From assembly GCA_024220525.1 (NCBI GenBank), contig JAMYWO010000220.1, forward strand, positions 45,243 through 69,881: DNA of 24,639 nucleotides, read 5' to 3'. This document shows positions 9,909 through 19,638 of this stretch, piece by piece. The position numbers and the translations under genes are program-made. This DNA is from Cochliopodium minus. Lineage: Eukaryota; Discosea; Himatismenida; Cochliopodiidae. The notes under the pieces were generated by a model, which was given only the letters and a program-made list of their open reading frames with translations, did no database searches and was not told where the DNA came from. How positions within the stretch are numbered: position 1 is the stretch's first letter; each line of letters opens with the position of its first letter.

Positions 9909-11675
9909 TTAATTGGGGGAAAGAATGGTAGAAGTTCTGAGTAACAAACGATCTGTCTCATTTCTGAGGGTATCATAAGCAAGGAATTGATCAGAAGATT
10001 CATTGGAGGAAATGTTCTGGGTGTTGGGAAGCTTGGAAATCAAAAGAGCCAAACAACTTTGCAGATTGCTAAAAGTGTTTGTGGAATCTTTCTTGTTGAG
10101 CTTTTTGGCTTCAAGAAAAGAAATGGAGATGGAAAGAAGATTCAAAGACTTCCAAACATTTTGGATGAAATCATTCTGAGAATTGGAAGCAGTGGAAGAA
10201 TTAAAAGAAAGGGAAAGAGAAGCATGAGAAGAGTTGACCATTTGAGTAATGGAATCAGAAAGATGGGAAACCATAAAGTTGTTGTTCAAAAGGGAAGATA
10301 AAAGCAAAGAAGAGTTTTCCTCCAAATCGTCCACTGATTGGCAAACTTCTTGATCTCTTTCATATTCAGAAAAAGAAGAAAGAATTTGACCAAACCATTT
10401 TTCTACGAGGAGAGGAGTGAAAGATTTAGAGTATTGAGAAGCTACCACTATTTCATTGAGAACACTCTTCCATATCTTATCTGATTTATCCTTCTCTGAA
10501 GATTTAGGAAAAGAAGAAGAGATGATTTGAGAAAGGGAAGAAATGTTCTCCAAATACTTTTCTTTCAAATTAAAGTTAAAGTTTCCTTTTTTGAGTAAGG
10601 AGTAGGTGATTTTGGAAGAAGAAAGAGTGAAAATGGAAAGAAACTGGGTAAACTCGTTTTTCTTGTCATCTTCTAACATCAAAGCTTGCCCGATTTGCTT
10701 TAGAAAAGAAAAAGTGAGCTCAATCGACTTGTGGGAGGTGAAAAAGGAAAAAGAAGAAATATCAGAGATGAAAATTAACACAATTTTGGTGAGAGGAATG
10801 AGATGAGAAAAGAGAAACTCTTGGTTTTTTTCAAAAGAAGAAAAAAAAGAAGAAATGTTTTCATTGCACCACTCTATAAACTTTTCATAAAAAGCATTTC
10901 TGTTTGAATGGGTGGTATCTGTTGTTGAAGTTTCTTTTTTGCTTTTCTTTTCTTTGTTTTCGAGGAAATCTTTTTTGGATTGAAAATGAGTGTTAAACTT
11001 GCAAAAAGAAAGGAGACAAGTTTGAAGGAAAGAAAGGGAAAAGAGAGAGTGTTGTGTTGATGTCTTTTTTTTCTGTAAAAAAGAAGAGAGAAAATCAAAG
11101 ACCTGATCAAAGAGGGAGGTGCAAATTTTGGAGAGGGGTTCTGATGCGAATAAATCTTCTCTCAGCTTTTCTTCGCTCATGATGCTGTTTATTATTTGAA
11201 ATGATACCAGTGAAGCTTCCATCAATGCTTCTCCTATCTTTTTTTTACTTTCCAACACTTTTCCTATGTTTTGTGATATGCCTTTATTTTTTATTATAAA
11301 TAAAATTAATTGAAATTTTAAAAGAAATCATAAAACATTCAAAATGTTAAAAAACAAATCATAAAAAATGATGAAATAAAAAACACAATTTAAATAATTT
11401 TGAAAAAAAAAAATTAAAAAAAAGAAATTACTTTTGATCACTAAAGATTGTTTGTTCCAATTGTATAAACAACGTAAGATCATGAGATAAGTGGTGTTGG
11501 AGGAGGTTTTCTCTAATTTTTCAAATTGAGACAAAACATTTTTGTAAAAAGAACCTATCGTCTGTTGGGGAAGGTAAGAACTTATTTGCAATATGTCATC
11601 CATTGCTGTTTCATTTTCCGAAAATCTGTTGCACAACATCTCTATCATGTTTGTGTTGAATCCCCCACATAATTT
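9909..11675 (-). CDS. NCAPG2: Condensin II subunit G2, 3' half of gene
   Basis: This is the C-terminal part (about 538 residues) of the HEAT-repeat condensin II subunit G2, which acts with SMC2/SMC4 in chromosome compaction. Exons are 11675-11432 and 11281-9909 (TAA). The first begins after a TAG acceptor at 11678-11676 in phase 0 and needs an upstream exon. That exon is the plus-strand block ending at 24570, since the intron donor and first bases at 11852-11784 are the same sequence as 24571-24639. Joined, the gene totals 3564 nt, 1187 residues, close to the vertebrate protein length (about 1140). The C-terminal half is helical and S-rich with little recognisable identity; the assignment rests on the joined gene. 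The SulP gene follows 126 bp downstream. Confidence 0.85.
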
Positions 11676-11783
11676 CTAAAAATAAATGATTAAAAATAAG
11701 AAAAATTAAAAACAAAAGAAAAGAAAATATTTTTAAATAATACAATATAAAAAGATAAGTTAAAATAAAAATTTCAAAATAAG

Positions 11784-11860
11784 TAAAAAATAAGTAAAAA
11801 ATAAATAAATAAAAGAAATAGACTCATATAAAAATAAAGGGGGGGTATGTACCAATTTGA
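11784..11860. repeat. 77-bp inverted copy of the window's 3' end
   Basis: The reverse complement of these 77 bases equals 24563-24639 without mismatch, including the C7 run. It covers the last 8 coding bases of an NCAPG2 exon and the first 69 bases of the following intron. Identity ends exactly at the N at 11861 on this side and at the window end on the other, the signature of an unmerged assembly overlap. Confidence 0.95.
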
Positions 11861-11861
11861 N
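11861..11861. other. Ambiguous base N marking an assembly join
   Basis: The only N in the window. To its left is the continuation of the sequence that ends the window; to its right is unrelated sequence leading into the 3' flank (11862-12031, A/T-rich, no gene seen) of the orphan gene at 12032. If the left piece were a true inverted copy, a G would be expected here (complement of C at 24562). Confidence 0.85.
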
Positions 11862-12031
11862 ATCCATCATTTTGGTATATCCAGACAAACTTTATTTGAT
11901 AGAATAAGATTTAATATTTAGAATTGATAAACAAAATATTCAAATATCTTCTCGGTCGCTATCAAGAAACAATTTTTTTTATATATTTATTTTTATTTTG
12001 CACTTTAAATTATCAAATTATGAAATTTTAA

Positions 12032-12985
12032 TTAATCTTTTTTGATAACATCCATGATAGAATTTGTTATTTTGGGAGGCAAAACACCAGAGATGACAAC
12101 AAAATCTCCTTCTAATTCAACAGGAAATAATTGTTTGATGAATTGATAATCAAAATCAGGATTATTATCAGAAACAAGGTGCAACAAAGTAGAAAGTAAA
12201 ATCTTGAATCTTTTTTGGGCATCAGACTTTTCTATTCCTTCAGAAATTTTTCCTTTAAAAGAAAGAGTGGTAAAATTGGATTCGCTTGTTGAAAGTTTGA
12301 AGATAAGTTCATCAAAATCAGAAAGATTCAAAAGGAACCATTGAAATTCGGAAGAATCTTTTGGAATTTTGCTATAAATTGCCACATGATAATCATTTGA
12401 ATTGATCAGATTTTGCAAAAGAGGAGGATGATCATTTTCAATTTTCCCTGAAATCCTTTCTTTAAATTCTGTTTTGATTGAATCATCCATTGCTACCAAA
12501 AGAATATCCTTGCCCAATACTTTTGTGTTTTTATCCAAAGAGGTAATAAAATAAGATCCAGGTTGGACTTTAAAAAAGTCAAATGTTTTATTCTCTTCTT
12601 TTTTGGTATATTCTGAGATTTTTGGGTAATATTTGTACAAATTCTCCAATACATTTCCACCAGATGCCAATACATAGGTGCTTGATAACAAAAAATCTGA
12701 AGAACCAATAATAGAGGCTTTAATATTTTCTTCCTTTGCCAAGAGATCTAAGTAACCAGAATATTTTTTATTTTCTTCAGAGATCTTTTCAAGTGATTTT
12801 GAGAATATTTTCATTCCTTCTCTCTCTTTAAATATTATAACTAATTCTGTTTTTGGAATCCAATCAATTGGTATTTCTTGATTATATGCCAATGCCAAAG
12901 AACCAAATGCTCCAAATGAAGCTAATCCAATCATTTTTTTATTGAATAGGGGTTTTTTGAAGAATTGAGACATTTTCTTGAACAT
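12032..12985 (-). CDS. Orphan protein with basic, hydrophobic N-terminus
   Basis: An intronless frame of 317 residues from ATG at 12985 to TAA at 12032. I do not recognise a family. The first ~17 residues are rich in lysine and phenylalanine (MFKKMSQFFKK...), followed by a small-residue hydrophobic stretch (IGLASFGAFGSLALAY, residues ~19-34). This suggests a mitochondrial-type targeting signal or a single N-terminal membrane anchor. The rest is soluble and mixed alpha/beta in character, without cysteine clusters or obvious catalytic motifs. A second ATG lies four codons in. It is divergent from the glycosyltransferase gene with only 44 bp between start codons. It is one of very few genes here without introns. 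Confidence 0.72.
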   Translation of the reverse strand: MFKKMSQFFKKPLFNKKMIGLASFGAFGSLALAYNQEIPIDWIPKTELVIIFKEREGMKIFSKSLEKISEENKKYSGYLDLLAKEENIKASIIGSSDFLLSSTYVLASGGNVLENLYKYYPKISEYTKKEENKTFDFFKVQPGSYFITSLDKNTKVLGKDILLVAMDDSIKTEFKERISGKIENDHPPLLQNLINSNDYHVAIYSKIPKDSSEFQWFLLNLSDFDELIFKLSTSESNFTTLSFKGKISEGIEKSDAQKRFKILLSTLLHLVSDNNPDFDYQFIKQLFPVELEGDFVVISGVLPPKITNSIMDVIKKD

Positions 12986-13029
12986 TTTTTTTTTATATTT
13001 CAGTTAAATTTTTCTAAACAAAAAAAAAA
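12986..13029. promoter_or_regulatory. Very short divergent promoter region
   Basis: Only 44 bp, T-rich then A-rich, separate two divergent start codons (12985 minus, 13030 plus). Both 5' leaders and any shared core promoter must lie here or inside the opposing coding regions. No TATA-like element stands out from the A/T background. Confidence 0.5.
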
Positions 13030-14188
13030 ATGCAACTACAACCAAAGATATTATTTCTTTACTTCATTTCATCTATTCTTTCCATTTTTCTTATATATCT
13101 TTTTTATGGACAACATAATCACAATGAAAATATCAATAATCTAAAAAATCACATCATCCAACTCACAATAAAAAATGAAGACCAAAAAAATCAAATCAAA
13201 TTGAGAGAATCAAATTTCATGAAAAGAAGCAATGATTTCAAAAATAATAAGGTTGAAAACATTATTTCTTTTTCACCAAATAATTTGCCTCAAAAAACCA
13301 ATTTAAATCCTCCAAAATTTGCTTATTGTTTTGTGATACATAATTGCAATGATAAAAATAATTTCACTCAATTAGTTGTGATGATTCAATCTCTTGTTAA
13401 TACTGGTAAATTCTCAACTGAAATCTCAAAAATTAAAGTATTAATTTGAATTTTAAGGAACAACTGATCAATTTCTCTTATTATATGAACAGTGCCAAGA
13501 TAAACACACAAAATTTTTGAAAGATAATTTTGGAGAAAAATTAAAATTGATAAAAACTGAAAATAAATTGAAAAATGAACCCCATCTAAAACATATCAAT
13601 CACTCTCATTTTTATAAATTTAATATTTGGTTAGTGAAGGATTATGATATGATTGTTTATGTTGATTCAAACAGTTTAATCCTTCAAAATATAGATATTC
13701 TCTTTTCTTCTTCACCTCCTATCACTTGCGGAATTCTGAATGAAGAAACTAATTGTGAAAAATGGAAACAATTTACAAATCAAAAGAAAATAAGCAGTTC
13801 TCTTATTTCCATTCATCCAAATCAACATCTTTGGGAAGAACTTTTAACAAAATTAAAAATGGATAGAAAAAACGGAAATAAAGAAAATTCCTTTCTTACT
13901 TCCTTTTTTGGTGATATGGCAAACTATCTTCCTCTTCAATATAATTTTTTTCCTTCCATGTGTAAATGTATTTTTTTGATGAATTGGTCTCTCACCAAAT
14001 CTATTTATTATCATTCAACATCCAGCAACCTACATTGCAAAGATTGGTTGCAAAAAAATCCCACTTCCTTGGAAGAGGAGTGTAATCACAGAATTTCAAT
14101 CTTTTGGAATCAAACCCTTTATTCTCTCCCTTCTTTAATTTCAAAAAAGCATTCTTTTGATCCAATCACCTACACTTTCGATATTTGA
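13030..14188 (+). CDS. GT8-like type II membrane glycosyltransferase, 2 exons
   Basis: Exons 13030-13437 and 13493-14188 are joined in phase 0 across a 55-nt intron (GTATTA...ACAG), giving 367 residues. An N-terminal signal anchor (ILFLYFISSILSIFLIYLF) fits a Golgi/ER type II enzyme, followed by a short polar stem. The catalytic region resembles glycosyltransferase family 8 (glycogenin/galactosyltransferase-like): FAYCFVIHNCND...SLVNTG near the start, FYKFNIWLVKDYDMIVYVDS then N and LILQNIDILF, and a late IYYHSTSSNLHCKDW where the family has its metal-binding histidine. The usual DXD motif reads D194-S-N196 here, so metal binding may be altered or the enzyme inactive. Donor sugar and acceptor cannot be told. 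Confidence 0.75.
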
Positions 14189-14675
14189 TAAATTAAAATT
14201 AAATTATAAAAAGAAAAAAAAAAAATGAATTAATTCACAAAACAAGAATATTTAAAATTTCTTAATAAAGAAAATAATGTGACAATATCAACACTCCAAT
14301 TCCTTGAAATGCGAAAAGTCAATTGAAGAAAACTGAAAATGAAGGAGATTTCTTCATCACACAAACCGAAGGAAATGATTTTTTTTTACTAATGATAAAA
14401 AAACAAAAGAGGGAAACCTCCTTTTTCACTTCCTATTCTTAAAGTTTGAACCTAAAATGAAGAATTTAGAACATTTTTATATGAAGAATGTAAAATAAAT
14501 TTTTTTTTAATTTTGATTGTTGTAAAAGACTTATCGTCAGAAAAAGGGGCAATGGAAGGACCTTCTACCAAAAACAGATTAAGAAATGCAAAGTTTTCAA
14601 TGCTAAATTGATTAATCAAATAAATTGATAAAAGAATTAATTTATTTTTTAAAAAAAATTTTTAATTATTAATAT
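14189..14675. other. Convergent intergenic region with weak exon-like stretches
   Basis: This 487-bp gap between the 3' ends of the GT8 and RhoGEF genes is long for this window. On the minus strand an acceptor-like ATTTAG precedes an open stretch at about 14608-14475 containing LVEGPSIAPFSDDKS. A second acceptor-like CATTTTAG is followed by VQTLRIGSEKGGFPLLF and then a stop. No start codon or in-frame connection to the upstream gene was found (that gene ends at TGA 14676), so no gene is called. No RNA gene was recognised. Confidence 0.35.
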
Positions 14676-17600
14676 TCAAATAAGATTTTTTGCCAAAAAA
14701 AATAAAAATCTTGAAAAACACTTTTTGTTATCTGTGTGCAATTTGTTGAGTTTATCCCTATCTATTGAAAATAATAGAGATTTATCTTGTGTACAAACAA
14801 AAGAATAAGAAGATCTAGGTTGATAAAAAAAGTTGGAATCACCAAAAACTGTTCCTTCTGAAAATACTTTTACAATCTTTTTTCCTTCTCTTTCTTCTTC
14901 AGAGTACAAACTAAATTCACCACATTCTACAAAAAAGAGGTTTCTAGTTAGCATACCCTTTTGGATGATCACCTCTCCTTTATTGCACAGTTTTTTTAAT
15001 GAGAAAGAAAAGATGATATCCCAATCAGAGAAAGTAAGCCAATGATCAGAAAGAACAGAAAGAGGATCTTCAAAGGTTATCTCGCTTAAAATTTCTTCTT
15101 TTTTCTTTTTTGAGATCATTACAGAATTTGTGCGTGTGAAAAGTGTTTTTTTTCCACATTTGTTGATGTAATCTTCGAATTGTTGAAATTTCTTTTTGTC
15201 ATTGAAAGTAAATACATATTTTTCTTTGTTTGATTTTTGAGAAATGGAAACTTCTTTGTTTTTTGGATCAAACTTTGTGACAGCATACAAATCAAAAGGA
15301 ACAATATAGTAATCATCCTTGAAATTGTTTGAAAACAAAGAACAACTAAAAGAAAAGCCATGAGAATACAAGTGTAAAATACCATTTAAATGAAAGGGCT
15401 GTAATTGTTGTTGAGAAGAAAAAGGGTTTAAAGAACCAAAAGAAGAGTTTGCAGAAAAAAAGGAATTAGAAGCATTATTTAAATTACCACTGTTATTGTT
15501 ATGACTTGATGAGACAGGATCAGAAAGAAAAGGATGTTTTAAAGTACAATCTAATTCTTTTAACAAATCACATTCATCCAAATTTAAATTAGAAATGAAA
15601 CGAAGAATGTTTTTAGAAAAAGGAGAAGAAAAAGAAAGTAAGAGTTGTTGTTTGGTAGTTTCACTCAGGGAATAAGGGGAAACGTGGTGGTTAAGAGAAC
15701 GATACAAGGAAAGATCAGCACAAATCATGTAAAACAGTTTGCTACTTATGTCCACATTCAAAGAGAGATGACGTAATAAATGAAATGGAGAAGATGTGTA
15801 ACTAATGCTATCTTTCGATACACAAGTCAATTCTGAATTGAAATTGTAAAAATTAATTGTATTCAAGGTGGAGGAGGAATTGTTTGTGTTATTATTAATT
15901 GTTGAATTGTTATTGATTGTATCATTGGAATTTGTATCGCTATAATTTGTATTATTATTGTTATTTTTATTATTATAATTTGTATGATTGGAAATATTGT
16001 TATTATTTGGAGAATTCTCCATAATTTTTAGAGGAAAAAGAAGAAGAGGAGAATTCAAGTATTCAGCTTCCCCTATTTTTGGATGGTATCCCTGATTACC
16101 AGCTATTTCCAATTTCCCCTCTTTGACATAAACAAAAAGACCTTCCACGTTGTGTTTTTCTCCCTCTTTCAATCGCAACAATTCAGAATTAGAAAAAGAA
16201 GAGAGTTTATCTGTGTTTTCATTTTCTTTAGTTTCTTTGGGAGTGAGGGTAGTGAGGGCAGTGTTATTTTCTCCTTGTTTAGGTTTCTCTTTTAAATCAC
16301 CAAAGAGAAGAGACCAATCCAGTTCTTTCATCAAGTTTTTTCTCATATGAGAAGACAAAGAGAGGAGAGTTTTAAAGTAAAAGTCATTGTTTTCAAAAGG
16401 TTGGAGTTGTTTGGTTAGTGATTCTTTCCAATTGTTCTCTTCTTCCTCGAATTTCAAAATCAATGTTGTTTCTTCCAAGCATGGAAATTCCTCTGTAGTT
16501 TTGTTTTGATAAAAGTAGAACCCAAAATCTTTATGAAATAAAAATTAATAAATAATAAGAAAATAATAAATAATCATAAGAAAAAAATAAATAAAAAACC
16601 AACAATAAACAATAAAAAATAAAAATTAATAAATAAAATAAAAATTAACAATGAAAAAAAAAAAAAAAAAGAATTACCATCACATTGAAAAGAAAGGTAA
16701 GAGAGAGATAAAGAATGGAAAAATTTGAGTTTTTCGTTGAGTTTAGGTTTTTTGAGGAATTTTAAAAAGAGGATCCGATCAGAGCATAAAACGACATAAA
16801 CTTTTTTGGTTTTTTTCATTTTGAGAGAACTTCTTGAAAGAGTAGAAGAAAGAGACTTTGATTGTTTTCCATTTAGAGAAAGTAAAATACGAGCAACTCC
16901 TTCTTTAATGAGTTTAGTGTTATTGAAAAGTTTGACGAGGTTTCTATCTTTAGCTTGAACCATGAAATGAATTTTTTCCAATTTTTTGAGGGCCTCTTTG
17001 TCATCATTTGCTTCATTTATTTTATTTGCCATCTCTTTCAGTTTTATTTTTGCTGATTTCAAGTTTTCTTGGTCTGGATCATTCCCTGCCGTCACTTTTA
17101 GTTGATCTTTTATCAATAAGATATACCTTGGAATTCTCTATTTTAAAAAAGCAAATTAAAAAAATAAAATAAAATAAAAAATAAAAATAATGAAATGATA
17201 CAAAAATAAAATTAAAAAAATAAAATAAAATGAACCAAAAAATAAACATAAAATTAAAAAAAATAAAATAAAAAGTAAAAATAATGAAATAATACAAAAA
17301 TATAATAAAAATTAAATTAAATTTAAAAAAATGAGGAATACCTGAATGGGAGAAAGAAGAAGAGAAGTGATGTCTTCTTTATTGTTTTTGTTGGCAAGAT
17401 CTTTCAAAAAGAGTTTGAGAGGAGGAATGTCCTTAAGTTTTTTAACCATGTCAACAGCATTGGGATAATTAGAAACATAATTTTTGTAAACACCCACAAT
17501 GTTATCCATTTTCAAAAACAAAAGACCCATCATAGGTTTTTCATACCAAAAGGTGCACAACTCTTCTGTTAATTTTAAAAACTCTCCATTTAAAATTAAA

Positions 17601-19359
17601 AGCATCTGAACATTCCCAAATATAACTTTTATTGCTTCTGTGGTGAGATGTTCTTTAATTTCTTGAGAAAGGTTTTCGTCAGTCATGGAGACATAAAACT
17701 TTTGAACGAGTCTTTGTAGACCATCCACGTAGGTTTTTTCTGTTTCGTGCAACTCTTTTGCAATTTTCTTTCTTTTAAGTGCTCTTAAAAACTTTTTTCT
17801 GCTCAAATATTTCTTTACGTTTCTTTTTATCATCTCCGCCCCCCTCTCCTCCTCCTTACTATAACCCCCCCTCTCCTCCTTATTAAATGTTCCCCTCTCT
17901 TCCTCCTTATTAATTGCTCCCTTCTCTTCTTCCTCTTTCTTAGTTCCTCCCCTCTCCTCCTCTTTATTATATCCTCTTTCCTCTTTCTTTATATCTATAT
18001 CTACCAGATCTAATTTATTCTCTTCTTTAAGTTTCTCCTTATTTTCTTCTTTCTCTTCTCCTTTAATCTTTTTCTCTTTATCTCTCTCTCCTTTTTCAGA
18101 ATTGATAATTTCCCCTCTTATTTCTTGAATGGGATCAAGGGCAGATAAAGAAATCAAATTTGATTTCACATTTTCTACATCAACATCATCAACATCTTCT
18201 TCTTCATCTTCTTCATCATCTTCTTCATCTTCATCTTTGAGAAATTTGATTTCTTTTTTTGGAGATAGCTGCTCGTTCTGAGAATCCTTCTTTGTTGGAT
18301 TTCTTTCCTCAGGAGAATCTTCTAAAGAGACCAAAAGATGATTTTTGGTCTCTTCATTGTCCTTTAAAAGTGATCCAGAATTCTTAAGATTCACTTCATT
18401 CTTTTCCCCAACAATTAAATTTCTTTCATTCTTTTCTTCGGATTTGTAAACTTGTGAGGGGGAAGTAGATTTAATTTCATTTTCCAATTCTTCTTTGTTT
18501 TGTTTATCATCATTCAATTTGAGTGTATTTGATAAATTCAAATTTTTTCTGAGTGAAGATCTATCATTGTGAGGTGCAAAATCCTTTTTACATTCAAAAT
18601 ATTAAACAAAATTGAACTATTTTATTCGAAATTGATACGAGATAATTTTACCTTTTGCATTTGCACTTGTATACTTCTATTTCTGCTTGATAAAATTTGG
18701 CTTTTGAAGGTAGGAATTTGCAATTTATCGAAAAGGAAAGGATATAATTTTGCCATTTTACAATTTCTCATTCTTTCAAAAAGATCCCTCCCATTATATT
18801 GATTGATATGTTGTATTTCTTCATTGTTATCTTCTATATAAGAATCTATTGATTGAGAAGTATCGAAATTTTCTTGTATTTGATCGTTATGATTTATTTC
18901 TTCTATTTCTATTTTATGTTCTGTAAGATGTTCAACCATAATTTGTTCTATTGGTTGATATGCTTCAAAATCTTGATTGATGGGATTCTCTTCGATCTGG
19001 ATATTATTTTCTAAATAATTTATATCCGAAGAATCTTGTTGATCTATTTGTTTTTCTTCTAAATAATCAATAATATTATGTTCTATTATTTCTACCAAAT
19101 CTTTTTTTTCACCAATTTCAATATACTCTTCTGAAATCTTCTCAATAGCTTTATTTTCTTCTATGTTTGAAGGATTATTATCTTTATTATCTTCCTCAAT
19201 TGAATTATTTTCATTTGTGGATTTATCGTTTATTTTTTCCATTCTAAGATTCACTTGATCCATTTCTCCTATATTAGAGTCTTCAAAAGATGATTTTTTA
19301 TCCTCTTCATCATCCGAAAAGAATGATGTATTTTGTTCAAAAAATTTTTCATCAGACAT
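14676..19359 (-). CDS. RhoGEF (DH-PH) with C-terminal cyclic-nucleotide-binding domain, 4 exons
   Basis: Predicted Rho-family guanine-nucleotide exchange factor of about 1420 residues. Exons: 19359-18652, 18583-17342, 17137-16678, 16528-14676; total 4263 nt, phases 0, 0, 1. Residues 1-480 are acidic and low complexity. An IQ-like basic helix (IKRNVKKYLSRKKFL) is at ~488-505. The DH domain is at ~510-705: IAKELHETEKTYVDGL, and SPIQ joined across an intron to RIPRYILLIK. The PH domain (~725-845) is also split by an intron (LCSDRILFLKF). A poly-N linker and an unrecognised region come next, then a PH/GRAM-like strand-rich module (~1185-1265), then a cyclic-nucleotide-binding fold (~1283-1420) with KGEVIIQKG, FVECGEFSLY and FGDSNFFYQPRSSYS in place of the phosphate-binding cassette FGE...RSA. 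Likely couples cAMP/cGMP to Rho activation; the DH and PH assignments are firm, the regulation inferred. Confidence 0.85.
17164..17304. repeat. Imperfect intronic duplication
   Basis: In the intron between the two DH-coding exons, a roughly 45-bp block (17164-17210) ending in AATGAAATGATACAAAAAT recurs with few changes at 17263-17304, about 97 bp apart. An A-rich tandem duplication; no function seen. Confidence 0.65.
17836..17990. repeat. KEEERG-coding degenerate tandem repeats
   Basis: Plus-strand CTCCTCCTTA-like units repeat at 30-36 bp spacing and encode, on the minus strand, about five copies of (N/S)KEEERG(G/A). They form a charged helical spacer just before the IQ-like helix of the RhoGEF. 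This is one of the most G/C-rich spots in the window. Confidence 0.75.
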
Positions 19360-19638
19360 TTTATGATTTGAGCAAATTATATTAGACCTTGAATGAGGGG
19401 ATCTAATTTTTATTGAGGGAACTATATCTATTTGAAGGAAAATAGGTATTTTTTTTATTATTTATTAATATCTCTTCCCTAATAACAATGAATTTAAAAT
19501 ATTATTCAAAATTAATCAAAACAGATATGAAATGCCAAATACATCTTTATTTTTTGATAATTTTCAAAAGAGAATTAATGTTAAATATAAAAAAAAATTG
19601 TTTGGTTTTATTTTATTTGAAAAAGAAGATTGTTAGAT
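19360..19638. promoter_or_regulatory. Shared upstream region of two divergent RhoGEF genes
   Basis: These 279 bp separate start codons at 19359 (minus) and 19639 (plus). No coding frame is seen. It contains T-rich tracts and the only G-rich pocket (GAATGAGGGGATC near 19391), a possible factor site, but no defined element can be named. The arrangement suggests possible co-regulation of the two RhoGEFs. Confidence 0.45.

Noticed and set aside
14189-14675. tRNA, 5S or snRNA gene in the gap
   Set aside because: No cloverleaf, internal promoter boxes or snRNA core sequence could be seen.
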